A stretch of 64,000 nucleotides of DNA from NCBI RefSeq assembly GCF_021602345.1, contig NZ_BQID01000020.1, forward strand, positions 1 through 64,000, given 5' to 3'. This stretch comes from Pseudomonas pharyngis. Its GTDB lineage: Bacteria > Pseudomonadota > Gammaproteobacteria > Pseudomonadales > Pseudomonadaceae. A program made the translations under genes and the position numbers. Shown here one piece after another: positions 17,920 to 26,194 of this stretch (positions within the stretch are counted from its first letter, which is position 1; every line of letters begins with the position of its first letter). The notes below the pieces were generated by a model, which ran no database searches, was not told where the DNA came from, and saw nothing but the letters and a program-made list of their open reading frames with translations.

Positions 17920-18465
17920 ATGCGCGCCTTGAACCTCGACTTCCAGCCTCGTCCGCGTTCCGGCCCGTTGGGCTGGAGCCTGCTCGGCGGCGGTGTGTTG
18001 CTCGCGCTGGTGTGCTTCGGTGTGCAGCAGCACCTCGGCGATCAGGCCGAGCAACAGCAGGGTCACTTGCAGCACACCCAGCGCCAGCTCACTGGCGACA
18101 GCGGCAGCAAGACAACGCTGAGCCCGGCGGAAACCCGCGAGCAGGCGCAGAACCTCGCCGAAATGCGCAAGGTCTCGCAGCAACTGCGCCGGCCCTGGGA
18201 ACGCCTGTTCGCCATGCTCGAAGCCATGCCGCGCGACGACATCGCCTTGCTGACCCTGACCCCGGATGCCCGCAAGGGCCAGGTGCGGATCAGCGCCGAA
18301 GCGCGGGATCTGCAAGCGATGCTGGATTTCCACAAACGGCTGGAGGCCAGTGACGAGCTGTCCGACGTGTCGCTGCTGAGCCACGAAATCGTCGTCAAAT
18401 CGCCGGAGCAACCGGTGCAATTCAACCTGTCGGCGACCTGGGAGATAGGCGATGCGAATCCCTAG
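17920..18465 (+). CDS. PilN/GspL-C-like inner-membrane protein
   Basis: 181 aa. It has a short cytoplasmic tail with 'RALNLDFQPRP' (resembling the PilN N-terminal motif), one transmembrane helix (about 18-40), a Gln-rich coiled coil (about 42-95) and a ferredoxin-like periplasmic domain (about 105-175). It follows the previous stop by one base and overlaps the next gene by 14 bp. With its neighbours it should form the alignment complex linking the ATPase to the secretin. Confidence 0.7.
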   Translation: MRALNLDFQPRPRSGPLGWSLLGGGVLLALVCFGVQQHLGDQAEQQQGHLQHTQRQLTGDSGSKTTLSPAETREQAQNLAEMRKVSQQLRRPWERLFAMLEAMPRDDIALLTLTPDARKGQVRISAEARDLQAMLDFHKRLEASDELSDVSLLSHEIVVKSPEQPVQFNLSATWEIGDANP

Positions 18466-19000
18466 ACTGATCGTTCACGAATACCTGCAAGGCCTCGGCG
18501 TTCCGGGCCTGGCCGGTCTGGCGCTGCTGCTGGTCACGGTTGCCTGGGCACTCGGCGGTTTGCTGCCGGGCTGGCAATCGCTGCAACAGCTCAGCCAGCA
18601 AACCCAGGAAGCCACCGAATACCTGGCCAAGGTCGAGGACGGCAGCGTCGCCCCGCCCGTGGTGCCGCAACGTCAGCTCGATGATTTTCGCAACAAGCTG
18701 CCGGCCCAGCCGCAGGCCACCGTCGCCATCGACCGCATCTACGCGTTGGCTGCGCAGGAGCACATCACCCTGGCGCGCGGCGAATACGCCCTCGGCGTCG
18801 ATCCCAAGACCCATCTGGCGCGCTACCAGATCCTGTTGCCGGTGCGCGGCAGCTATCCGCAGCTGCGCCGTTTCCTGCACGCCTTGCTCGGCCAGTTGCC
18901 GGCGGTGGTGGTGGAAGACGTCGAGTTTCAACGCAAGAAGATTGCCGACACCGACCTCAGCGGCCGGATCCGTATGACCCTCTACCTGTCGAGGTCGTGA
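18452..19000 (+). CDS. PilO/GspM-like inner-membrane protein
   Basis: 182 aa. A short cytoplasmic start and one transmembrane helix (about 17-40) are followed by a coiled coil ('LQQLSQQTQEATEYLAKVED') and a small alpha/beta periplasmic domain. 'LPVRGSYPQLRRFLHALL' and 'VVVEDVEFQRKK' match the PilO/GspM ferredoxin-like fold. The gene overlaps both neighbours, as usual for pilN-pilO pairs. It probably dimerises with the preceding protein. Confidence 0.72.
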   Translation: MRIPRLIVHEYLQGLGVPGLAGLALLLVTVAWALGGLLPGWQSLQQLSQQTQEATEYLAKVEDGSVAPPVVPQRQLDDFRNKLPAQPQATVAIDRIYALAAQEHITLARGEYALGVDPKTHLARYQILLPVRGSYPQLRRFLHALLGQLPAVVVEDVEFQRKKIADTDLSGRIRMTLYLSRS

Positions 19001-19518
19001 TGGACAGCAAACGCATAAGCGGCTGGTTGGCGTTCTTCGGCGTGGCGGCGGCGCTGGCCTGGTTGCCGGAATATTTCTCGCCGAGCGACGAAGCGGATTC
19101 GACCGAAGTCGCCGTGGCCAGCCCGACAAAATCCACCGCCCGTGGCGCCTTGCCCGCCAGCAGCGCCAAGGCGAATGCGGCGCCGATCAAGGACCTGAGC
19201 CCGGCCGGCGACCTGTTTGCGAGCAAATCCTGGAAGGCCGCGCCGACCCTGGCGACGGTCACCGAACAAGCGATCAACCCGACCCCGGTGGTGCAAGCCC
19301 CGAGCCTGCCACCGGTGCCGTTTCAGTTCGTCGGCAGGCTGCATGACCGCAGCGACCTGCAGGTGTTCTTGCAGGACGGCGAGAAAATCTACGTCGTGCG
19401 CAGCGGGGATGTGATCGACGACACCTGGAAGATTGCGGCGATTTCCGATGTGGAACTAAGCCTGGTCTACCTGCCTTTGCATTTGTCGCAGACCTTGTCT
19501 GTGGGGAGTACGCAATGA
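19000..19518 (+). CDS. GspC/PilP-like periplasmic linker
   Basis: 172 aa. One N-terminal transmembrane helix (about 7-25), a Pro/Ala/Ser-rich spacer (30-100) and a small beta domain at the end: 'VPFQFVGRLHDRSDLQVF' and 'GEKIYVVRSGDVIDDTWKI'. This domain is typical of the homology region of GspC or of PilP, which contacts the secretin N0 domain. ATG at 19000 overlaps the previous stop, and the end overlaps the secretin start by 4 bp. I recall automated annotations calling this protein 'secretion system X translation initiation factor'. That name is misleading. Confidence 0.72.
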   Translation: MDSKRISGWLAFFGVAAALAWLPEYFSPSDEADSTEVAVASPTKSTARGALPASSAKANAAPIKDLSPAGDLFASKSWKAAPTLATVTEQAINPTPVVQAPSLPPVPFQFVGRLHDRSDLQVFLQDGEKIYVVRSGDVIDDTWKIAAISDVELSLVYLPLHLSQTLSVGSTQ

Positions 19519-21362
19519 ACAGATCCCGTTTGCTGATGAGCCTCGGCCTGTGTGCCGGGCTGGCCGCGTGCAGTTCCGCGCAGGTCGCCAACAAGGAAGC
19601 CGCCGACCTGATCGAGCAGGGCCAGTACGAGGCGGGCCTGGCCCGGATCGAGGAAGGCTTGCGGGAAAATCCGCGCGACACCGAGCTGCACCTGCTGCTC
19701 AACAGCGGCCGGGCCAAGGCGATCACCGCGCTGCTGACCTCCGGCGACACCGACCGCGCCCGCCGCGATTTCGCCTCGGCCCGCACCGCCTACAGCCGGG
19801 TGCTGACCATCGAGCCGAACAACCGCCGCGCCCAGGATGCCCTGCGCCAGCTCGACTACCTGCGCAGCATGGACGAGAAACTTGAGCTGGCCCGTGGCGA
19901 CCTGCGCCGGGGCGACATCTACGGCGCCGACCGTCAGGTCAAACAGATCCTTGAACTCGACCCGAAAAACGACGGCGCGCTGGAGCTGCAAGGCAACATT
20001 CGTCTGGTGCAGAGCCGCAACGTGGTCCAGTACCCGCAACTGCGCACCCGGCTCGATCGCCCGGTGACCCTGGAGTTTCGCGACGCCAACCTCAAGACCA
20101 TTTTCGAAGTGCTGTCGCAGGTCGCCGGCCTCAATTTCATCTTCGACAAGGACCTGCGTCCGGACATGAAAGCCACGATCTTCGTGCGTGACGTGCGCAT
20201 CGAAGACGCCGTGCAACTGCTGCTGCAACAGAACCAGCTGCACCAGAAAGTGGTGAACGAAAACACCTTGCTGATCTTTCCGGACTCGCCGCAGAAGCTG
20301 AAGGACTACCAAGAGCTGGTGATGCGCACCTTCTACCTGACCAGCATCGACGCCAACACCGCGCTGAACATGATCAAGACCATGCTCAAGACCCGCGACG
20401 TGTTCGTCGACGAACGCCTGAACACCCTGACCATGCGCGACACCGAAGACGCCGTGCGCATGGCCGAAAAACTCCTGCAATCGCAAGACCAGTCCAACCC
20501 CGAAGTGGTGCTGGAAGTGGAAGTGATGGAAGTCGCCACCCAGCGCATTCTCGACCTGGGCCTGCAATGGCCGAACACTTTCGGTGTGATCAACAGCGAC
20601 GGCACAGGGGTGTCCGTTCTCGATCAACTCAAGGGCATCAACTCCAGCCGGATTTCGATTTCGCCGTCGCCGCAAGCCAAGATCAATGCGCAGGACAACG
20701 ACATCAACACCCTGGCCAGCCCGGTGATCCGCGTCAGCAACCGCGAACAGGCGCGCATCCACATCGGTCAACGGGTGCCGATCATCAGCGCCACCTCGGT
20801 GCCGTCGACTCAGGGCCCGGTGATCACCGAAAGCGTCACCTACCTCGACGTCGGTCTGAAGCTCGAAGTGCAGCCGACCGTGCACCTGAACAACGAAGTG
20901 GCGATCAAGATCGCTCTGGAAGTGAGTAACGCCACACCGCTGGAGCCGACCCGCCAAGGGACGATCCCGGTGCAGGTCGATACCCGCAACGCCCAGACTT
21001 CCCTGCGCCTGCATGACGGTGAAACCCAGATCCTCGCCGGCCTGATGCGCAACGACCACGGCGCCACCGGCAACAAGATTCCGGGCCTCGGCGACATTCC
21101 GGGTCTGGGCCGGTTGTTCGGCAGCAACAAGGACACCATCGGCAAATCGGAGCTGGTGCTGTCGATCACCCCCCGGATCGTGCGCAACCTGCCGTACCAG
21201 AGCCCGTCGGACATGGAATTCCCGACCGGCACCGAAACCAGCATGCACATCCAGGCGCCGGACCGTTCGCAGAACTACACCATGCCAGCGCCTGCCGCAC
21301 AGCCTCGTGCAGTCGGTGAAGCGGCCGTGGCAACCACTCACGTCACCGTCGAGAAGCCTTGA
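19515..21362 (+). CDS. Outer-membrane secretin (GspD family) lipoprotein with TPRs
   Basis: 615 aa. The signal peptide ends in a lipobox (LAAC, Cys about 19), and TPR-like helices follow (residues 25-165). A secretin_N/STN region ('VTLEFRDANLKTIFEVLSQVAG', about 185-240) and N1-type domain precede the secretin core (about 350-560), which contains 'ASPVIRVSNREQARIHIGQRVP', 'TYLDVGLKLEVQPTV', 'LAGLM' and 'KIPGLGDIPGLGRLFGS'. It would form the multimeric outer-membrane gate. The TPR-containing N-terminus and lipoprotein nature resemble tight-adherence or type IV pilus secretins more than classical GspD. Confidence 0.92.
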   Translation: MNRSRLLMSLGLCAGLAACSSAQVANKEAADLIEQGQYEAGLARIEEGLRENPRDTELHLLLNSGRAKAITALLTSGDTDRARRDFASARTAYSRVLTIEPNNRRAQDALRQLDYLRSMDEKLELARGDLRRGDIYGADRQVKQILELDPKNDGALELQGNIRLVQSRNVVQYPQLRTRLDRPVTLEFRDANLKTIFEVLSQVAGLNFIFDKDLRPDMKATIFVRDVRIEDAVQLLLQQNQLHQKVVNENTLLIFPDSPQKLKDYQELVMRTFYLTSIDANTALNMIKTMLKTRDVFVDERLNTLTMRDTEDAVRMAEKLLQSQDQSNPEVVLEVEVMEVATQRILDLGLQWPNTFGVINSDGTGVSVLDQLKGINSSRISISPSPQAKINAQDNDINTLASPVIRVSNREQARIHIGQRVPIISATSVPSTQGPVITESVTYLDVGLKLEVQPTVHLNNEVAIKIALEVSNATPLEPTRQGTIPVQVDTRNAQTSLRLHDGETQILAGLMRNDHGATGNKIPGLGDIPGLGRLFGSNKDTIGKSELVLSITPRIVRNLPYQSPSDMEFPTGTETSMHIQAPDRSQNYTMPAPAAQPRAVGEAAVATTHVTVEKP

Positions 21363-21364
21363 TC

Positions 21365-21838
21365 ATGAACGCCTCCCAGCGCGGTTTTACCTTGATCGAA
21401 GTCGTGGTGACGCTGGCCCTGATCGGTTTGCTGGCCGGCATGGCCGCGCCGCTGACCGAGACCCTGGTACGGCGTGGCAAGGAGCAGGAACTGCGCACCG
21501 CGCTGTATCAGATTCGCGATGGCATCGACGCCTACAAGCGTGCCTTCGATGCCGGCTACATCGAGAAATCCCTGAACAGCAGCGGCTATCCGCCGAACCT
21601 GAAAGTGCTGGTCGAAGGCGTGCGCGACGTGCGCAGTGCCAAGGGTGCGAAGTTCTACTTTCTGCGCCGGATACCGCGGGATCCGCTGGTGCCGGCCAAA
21701 CGTGACGACAACGGCGGTTGGGGCCTGCGGGCCTACAACAGTTCGGCCCAGAACCCGCGCGATGGCGAAGACGTGTTCGACGTCTACTCCCTTGCCAGGG
21801 GCCGTGGCCTCAACGGCATCGCGTATCGCGAGTGGTGA
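21365..21838 (+). CDS. Type II pseudopilin, GspG-like (XcmT2-like)
   Basis: 157 aa from ATG 21365. Very short leader (MNASQRG) before the prepilin motif G/FTLIE and hydrophobic helix 'VVVTLALIGLLAGMAAP'. The globular part has 'LRTALYQIRDGIDAYKRAFDAG' and 'RIPRDPL'. This is one of three consecutive pseudopilin genes between the secretin and csgE. The order fits what I recall of xcmT2-xcmT3-xcmX in P. putida GB-1. It needs a prepilin peptidase from elsewhere. Confidence 0.88.
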   Translation: MNASQRGFTLIEVVVTLALIGLLAGMAAPLTETLVRRGKEQELRTALYQIRDGIDAYKRAFDAGYIEKSLNSSGYPPNLKVLVEGVRDVRSAKGAKFYFLRRIPRDPLVPAKRDDNGGWGLRAYNSSAQNPRDGEDVFDVYSLARGRGLNGIAYREW

Positions 21839-21843
21839 TTCTC

Positions 21844-22218
21844 ATGCGCCGGGAAAAGGGTTTTACCTTGCTCGAGCTGATGGTGGTGATGGCGATCATC
21901 GCGACCCTGATGACCATCGCCTTGCCGCGCTACTTCAACAGCCTCGAGGCCTCCAAAGAGACCACGTTGCACCAGAGCCTGTCGGCCATGCGCGAGGCGC
22001 TGGATCACTACTACGGCGACACCGGGCGCTATCCCGATTCCATCGAGCAACTGGTGGAGATGCGTTACCTGCGCAACGCGCCGCTGGACCCGATCACCGA
22101 GCGCAATGACCAATGGGTGTTGATCGCACCGCCGGACGGTGTGGCGGGCGGCGTCGCCGACATCAAGAGCGGAGCTACCGGGAGGGCGCGTGATGGCAGC
22201 CAGTATTCCGAGTGGTAA
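21844..22218 (+). CDS. Type II pseudopilin, GspG-like (XcmT3-like)
   Basis: 124 aa from ATG 21844. The leader MRREKG precedes the cleavage site G/FTLLE, then a hydrophobic helix ('LMVVMAIIATLMTIALPRY') and a short globular domain with 'LDHYYGDTGRYPDSIEQL' and 'LRNAPLDPITE'. It is small, near the size of a minimal GspG. Its end overlaps the next pseudopilin gene by 26 bp, a sign of tight co-translation. Confidence 0.88.
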   Translation: MRREKGFTLLELMVVMAIIATLMTIALPRYFNSLEASKETTLHQSLSAMREALDHYYGDTGRYPDSIEQLVEMRYLRNAPLDPITERNDQWVLIAPPDGVAGGVADIKSGATGRARDGSQYSEW

Positions 22219-22744
22219 GCACGTGGAGCAGGGTGGGTTCACCTACCTGGGCGTGCTGTTCCTGATCGTGATCATGGGCATGGGCCTGGCCAGTGCCGGC
22301 GAGTTGTGGTCGACCGTGTCGCGCCGCGATCGCGAGAAGCAACTGCTGTGGGTCGGCACCCAGTACGCCCAGGCGCTGCGCAGCTACTACCGCAGTTCGC
22401 CGGGCCTGGCGCAGTACCCGAAAGAACTGGTCGACCTGCTGCAGGACGAGCGTTTTCCGGACGCCCGCCACCACCTGCGTCAGCTCTATCCGGACCCGAT
22501 CGGCGGCGGTGAATGGGTACTGCAACGGGGTTTCGACGGGCGTATCACCGGCATCAACAGTGCCTCCACCGAGGTGCCGTTGAAGCAGGCGGACTTCCCT
22601 TCGCAGTGGTCGGATTTCGAAGGCATGCAGCGTTATTCGGACTGGCAGTTCGTGGCCGAGAAAGCCTTCCTCGACGGCACCGGCTCTGGCAACGGGGCCC
22701 CGGTCAAAGGCCAGTCGGCCCTGCCACAGGCGTTGCAGCCATGA
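22193..22744 (+). CDS. Atypical pseudopilin (XcmX-like)
   Basis: 183 aa from ATG 22193 (GGAGGGC upstream). The N-terminus has a longer polar leader, then GG/FTYLGVLFLIVIMGMGLASA. The Glu at +5 of the mature pilin is replaced by Gly (FTYLG). Residues 40-183 are hydrophilic with 'RREKQLLWVG'-type features: 'SRRDREKQLLWVGTQYAQAL', 'YYRSSPG' and 'YPKELVDLLQDERFP'. Lack of the +5 Glu is known for GspK-type tip pseudopilins. By position it corresponds to XcmX, whose disruption I recall blocking export of the Mn-oxidising factor in GB-1. Stop and csgE start overlap (ATGA). Confidence 0.82.
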   Translation: MAASIPSGKHVEQGGFTYLGVLFLIVIMGMGLASAGELWSTVSRRDREKQLLWVGTQYAQALRSYYRSSPGLAQYPKELVDLLQDERFPDARHHLRQLYPDPIGGGEWVLQRGFDGRITGINSASTEVPLKQADFPSQWSDFEGMQRYSDWQFVAEKAFLDGTGSGNGAPVKGQSALPQALQP

Positions 22745-23133
22745 GCCGCCACGTTTGGTGCGCGTTGATCCTCGCGGCCGTGGCGTCTTTCGCCAGCGCC
22801 AGCGAAGAAGACGAAATGATGGGCTTCATCGTCGACGACACGATCTCGCACATCGGCCACGACTTTTACTACTCGTTCAGCGAACGCCTGCGCGACACCA
22901 GCCGGATGGATTTCAACCTGGTGGTGCGCGAGCGCCCCGACGCGCGCTGGGGGAGCCTGGTGACCGTCGAATATCAACAACGCCTGGTGTATCGGCGCTT
23001 CCTGCCGCCGAACACCGTGGAACTGAAGGACGAGGCCTACGCGGCCGCCGACTCGGTTCGACTGGAGGTCGTCCGGCGCAAGCTGGAAGCCTTGTTGCAG
23101 GACACCACCGACCTTGAGAAGGACGAACTATGA
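22741..23133 (+). CDS. csgE: Curli export adaptor CsgE
   Basis: 130 aa, matching CsgE length. The signal peptide (cut near ASA-SEE) is followed by the CsgE core: 'GFIVDDTISHIGHDFYYSFSE', 'NLVVRERPDARWGSLVTVEY', 'YRRFLPP'. In curli systems CsgE is a periplasmic cap and specificity factor for the CsgG channel. It is joined by 4-bp overlaps to the last pseudopilin gene and to csgF, so export of amyloid and secretion-machine assembly are transcriptionally and translationally linked. Confidence 0.93.
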   Translation: MSRHVWCALILAAVASFASASEEDEMMGFIVDDTISHIGHDFYYSFSERLRDTSRMDFNLVVRERPDARWGSLVTVEYQQRLVYRRFLPPNTVELKDEAYAAADSVRLEVVRRKLEALLQDTTDLEKDEL

Positions 23134-23561
23134 ACACGACAACGTTCTCACGGCGCAGCGGATTCTGGATCTCGGGGTTGTTGATCGGGCTTGCCAGCGC
23201 CGCTGCCGTCCAGGCCACCGAACTGGTCTACACGCCGGTCAATCCGTCGTTCGGCGGCAACCCGCTCAACGGCACCTGGCTGCTCAACAACGCCCAGGCG
23301 CAAAACGACCACGACGATCCGGACCTCAAGAAGCGCTCGACGGTGGCCGGCACTTCGGCACTCGAGCGCTTCACCAGTCAATTGCAGTCACGGTTGCTGG
23401 GGCAACTGCTGGACAACATCTCCACCGGCAACACGGGGAGCCTGTCCACCGACGCTTTTATCGTCAACGTCGTTGATGACTCGGGGGCACTGACGATTGA
23501 AGTGACCGACCGGGCGAGCGGCGAAGTTTCCGAAATTCAGGTGAACGGCCTCAACCCATGA
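23130..23561 (+). CDS. csgF: Curli assembly factor CsgF
   Basis: 143 aa. The signal peptide (cut near VQA-TEL) is followed by the hallmark mature start 'TELVYTPVNPSFGGNPLNG', which inserts into the CsgG pore. Then come a linker and C-terminal region 'LSTDAFIVNVVDDSGALTIEV'. CsgF forms the second constriction of the CsgG channel and anchors the CsgB nucleator at the surface. The gene overlaps csgE by 4 bp. Confidence 0.95.
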   Translation: MNTTTFSRRSGFWISGLLIGLASAAAVQATELVYTPVNPSFGGNPLNGTWLLNNAQAQNDHDDPDLKKRSTVAGTSALERFTSQLQSRLLGQLLDNISTGNTGSLSTDAFIVNVVDDSGALTIEVTDRASGEVSEIQVNGLNP

Positions 23562-23590
23562 CGGGATGACGGTTCCGGGGAGCGATGGAC

Positions 23591-24451
23591 ATGAAAAAAA
23601 TAATTGCGCTAGGGCTGATGTTGGCAGCATTACAAGGGTGCAGTCTGCGCGAGCCGATGCCGGCCGAGCAGGACACCGATACCCCGACCCTGACCCCCAG
23701 GGCCTCGACCTACTACGACTTGCTGAAAATGCCGCGACCCAAGGGCCGGCTGATGGCGGTGGTGTACGGCTTCCGTGACCAGACCGGGCAGTACAAACCG
23801 ACGCCGGCCAGCTCCTTTTCCACCAGCGTCACCCAGGGCGCGGCGTCGATGTTGATGGACGCGATGCAGGCCAGCGGCTGGTTTGTGGTGCTTGAGCGTG
23901 AAGGGCTGCAGAACCTGCTGACTGAACGCAAGATCATTCGCGCGTCGCAGAAAAAGCCGAATACCCCGGTGAACATTCAGGGTGAGCTGCCACCGTTGCA
24001 GGCGGCGAACATGATGCTTGAGGGCGGGATCATCGCTTATGACACCAACGTGCGCAGCGGTGGGGAAGGGGCGCGGTATCTGGGGATCGATTTGTCCCGT
24101 GAGTATCGGGTCGATCAGGTCACCGTCAACTTGCGCGCGGTGGATGTTCGCAGCGGGCAGGTGTTGGCGAATGTGATGACCAGCAAGACGATTTATTCGG
24201 TGGCGCGCAGTGCGGGGATTTTCAAGTTTATCGAGTTCAAGAAGTTGCTTGAGGCTGAGGTCGGGTATACGACCAATGAGCCGGCGCAGTTGTGTGTGCT
24301 TTCGGCGATTGAGGCGGCGGTGGGGCATATGGTGGCGCAGGGGATTGAGCGGCGGTTGTGGCAGGTGGCGGGGGATGCTTCTACGCCTTCGCAGGATGAT
24401 GTTTTGAATCGGTATTTGACTCAGAACAAGGTGGATCCGGAGGCTGAGTGA
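23591..24451 (+). CDS. csgG: Curli secretion channel lipoprotein CsgG
   Basis: 286 aa from the second of two nearby ATGs (23591). GGGGAG ends 8 bp before it, whereas the ATG at 23585 would be only 2 bp from that site. The lipobox is LQGC. The conserved CsgG regions are present: 'LPKP'-like start, 'VVYGFRDQTGQYKP', 'SSFSTSVTQGAASMLMDAM', 'WFVVLEREGLQNLLTERKIIR', 'MLEGGIIAYDTNVRSGG'. It is the nonameric outer-membrane channel for curli subunits. It is the last gene of the secretion/csg operon; the subunits are encoded 2.5 kb away on the opposite strand. Confidence 0.96.
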   Translation: MKKIIALGLMLAALQGCSLREPMPAEQDTDTPTLTPRASTYYDLLKMPRPKGRLMAVVYGFRDQTGQYKPTPASSFSTSVTQGAASMLMDAMQASGWFVVLEREGLQNLLTERKIIRASQKKPNTPVNIQGELPPLQAANMMLEGGIIAYDTNVRSGGEGARYLGIDLSREYRVDQVTVNLRAVDVRSGQVLANVMTSKTIYSVARSAGIFKFIEFKKLLEAEVGYTTNEPAQLCVLSAIEAAVGHMVAQGIERRLWQVAGDASTPSQDDVLNRYLTQNKVDPEAE

Positions 24452-25047
24452 ACTTGGCTGTTTTTCAGACGCGGGCGTTATTGCGAATGTACCCGGAACC
24501 CTGTGGGAGCTGGCTTGCCAGCGATGGCGTCCGGTCAGTCGATGGGGGGCTTTCTGGCTGGGTACATATCCATTTCTGCGGTAACGGCTGCCTAGGGTTT
24601 CGCCCTGACGGCGAGTCACCTTTTCCAAACGCCGAAAAGGTAACCCAAAAGGCTTTACCCTGACGTACGGCCCTCGCTGTGGCTCGGGTTCCTTCGCTCC
24701 GGGATTGATCCGGGGGCATCGCCTACGGTTTGCTTCGCTGCACCTCCTCTCGATGCATGCGGCTGCGCCGCACGGTCGCTGCGCTCCCACCCCCGGATCA
24801 ATCCCTCCACTCAGCCTTCCGACGGGCCTTGCGATCAAAAGCGGTACTCGAGCTAACGCTCATCGTTTGGTTTGTTGAGGGCGCAAGGCTGTGTAGATGG
24901 GTTTGGTTTTGATTTTTTTGTTTTGAAAGCTTGAGTTCAGCTCGATGGTTCAGGTCGATGTAACTCGAATGAACAACTCGATCGGCTCCCTCTCCCTCCG
25001 GGAGAGGGCTGGGGTGAGGGCCAGCGTCCTAAAGTCTGTTTAAAAAC
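24452..25047. repeat. Gene-free interval with three Pseudomonas-type repeats
   Basis: No credible gene is seen. It holds a REP-type repeat at 24501-24529, whose core GCTGGC-TT-GCCAGC is a hairpin. A longer element lies at roughly 24575-24845, containing perfect 16-nt inverted arms (GGGATTGATCCGGGGG at 24701-24716 and its complement at 24790-24805). A third inverted repeat, CCCTCTCCC-TCC-GGGAGAGGG, spans 24988-25008. All three look like dispersed intergenic repeats of pseudomonads. They may end the csgG transcript. Confidence 0.7.
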
Positions 25048-25122
25048 GTGTCTGAATACACCGAACCTTCCCACAGGGTTTTCAGGTTGTCCGTCGGAAG
25101 CGCGGGCTCTAGCCTGTTTCGG

Positions 25123-25303
25123 TCGCTGCCAATTCAGCGATCGGGCCTGGAAACCCGCGGGAAAACAGAAACAAACGGCGGCATTCATGACGTATGCTGC
25201 GCACCTTCTCTGGTGTGCTCCTTGTTATGGCGGCTGTACGTGGGGACCTTCGGGTCGTCCGGGTTTCTCTGTTCCCCGGGTTTCCAGCCTGCGTACAGCT
25301 GCC
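25123..25303 (+). promoter_or_regulatory. Structured leader RNA upstream of the DUF6124-type gene
   Basis: Several nested hairpins are visible. TCGCTG/CAGCGA lies at 25123-25140 and CGGG/CCCG at 25142-25157. A 12-bp closing stem pairs 25229-25240 with 25292-25303 (one G-U). Inside it are a GACC-TTCG-GGTC hairpin with a UUCG tetraloop (25245-25256) and a CCGGG/CCCGG hairpin (25259-25279). This is a multibranch fold about 60 nt before the ATG at 25362. I recall similar sequence in front of related Pseudomonas genes. No known riboswitch class is recognised. Confidence 0.5.
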
Positions 25304-25361
25304 ACCCCTTCGTCCGGAAACCGAATGGGCCAGCTTCATTACTCAAACAGAGAAAAACATC

Positions 25362-25742
25362 ATGTTCAAACCAACACCCAACCCACCCGAAACCCAAGCC
25401 AACCCCGAAACCGACCCAACCTCCCCATACACCTCCGCCCACTCCAGAAAACTCCACGAAGCCGCCGAACGCGCCCTCGATCATTACCTCTGCCCCGGCG
25501 CCCACATCATGGGCAGCGTCAACGAACCCGCCCCGATGTACCTCGCCAACCCGGCCTACAACACCGAATCCCTGCTCGCCAACGCCAGCGAATCCCTGGG
25601 CTCGGCCAGCGAAATGCTCAACAACTTCGCCGCCACCCTCGACCCCGCCCACCGCAAGACCGCCCTGGGTATCGCCCAGATCCTCATGCTGGGTGAACTG
25701 GCCGTAAATCAGGCTTTGGATCACGTCGAGTTGAAAGTCTAA
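25362..25742 (+). CDS. DUF6124-type small protein
   Basis: 126 aa from the ATG at 25362. An in-frame opening extends further upstream but crosses the structured leader and is probably not translated. The protein has 'KLHEAAERALDHYLCPG', 'NTESLLANASESLGSASEMLNN' and 'LGIAQILMLGELAVNQALDHV'. This pattern is typical of the Pseudomonas DUF6124 family, whose function is unknown. It is helical, soluble and without a signal peptide. A broken second copy lies about 630 bp downstream. Confidence 0.75.
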   Translation: MFKPTPNPPETQANPETDPTSPYTSAHSRKLHEAAERALDHYLCPGAHIMGSVNEPAPMYLANPAYNTESLLANASESLGSASEMLNNFAATLDPAHRKTALGIAQILMLGELAVNQALDHVELKV

Positions 25743-25787
25743 TCAGCTCAGTATTCATAAATTGGCTGGTAATATTTTGCCTCCGAA

Positions 25788-25818
25788 GAAAAATCGCGCC
25801 TTCGAAGGAGGGCGCGAT
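25788..25818 (-). terminator. Terminator for the small minus-strand gene at 25943
   Basis: Read on the minus strand, ATCGCGCC (25818-25811) pairs with GGCGCGAT (25800-25793) and is followed at once by a run of Ts. It lies 125 bp after the stop of the minus-strand ORF and may also slow transcription from the DUF6124-type gene. Confidence 0.6.
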
Positions 25819-25942
25819 CTAAAGTCGGGCAGATTTTTTATTTATACAAGAAAACGCCCTGTTGGCATGGTTTCTCATTTCGAGCCTTTGTTTGTCCGAG
25901 TCGGGATTGTTCAGACTTTGCTGGGGCTCAATTCGGGGTTGC

Positions 25943-26194
25943 CTAATACAATAGCTTGATATTGCTCGGATCCGGGGGCGTAGCGCTGATCATATCGATT
26001 TTATCGTATGTAATAACTTCGTTTGCACCGCTTTTGTCTGTTGGCCTTTTAATTGTTGCGGAGTTTTGGTCTACCGAGACTAACTCTTCGTATCGATTAG
26101 TAGAGCCTGTAGGGAAGTCAAATTTCCCTGCAAGGTACACCTTGTTCCCCACCCCAATGCCGTTCAGTTTTTTTTGTGCTGAAGTGCTATCCAT
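25943..26194 (-). CDS. Small hypothetical protein
   Basis: 83 aa, Lys/Asp/Asn-rich, in DNA clearly more AT-rich than the surroundings. Features: 'GVGNKVYLAGKFDFPTGSTN' and 'ITYDKIDMISATPPDPSNI'. This would suit a small beta-barrel or SH3-like fold. No family is recognised. The open frame continues upstream of the ATG without a good start or ribosome site, so the N-terminus is uncertain. A terminator-like hairpin follows the stop. Confidence 0.45.
   Translation of the reverse strand: MDSTSAQKKLNGIGVGNKVYLAGKFDFPTGSTNRYEELVSVDQNSATIKRPTDKSGANEVITYDKIDMISATPPDPSNIKLLY

Noticed and set aside
25194-25361. In-frame 56-codon extension of the DUF6124-type protein
   Set aside because: It runs through the hairpins of the leader and is unlike the N-termini I recall for the family; more likely untranslated.
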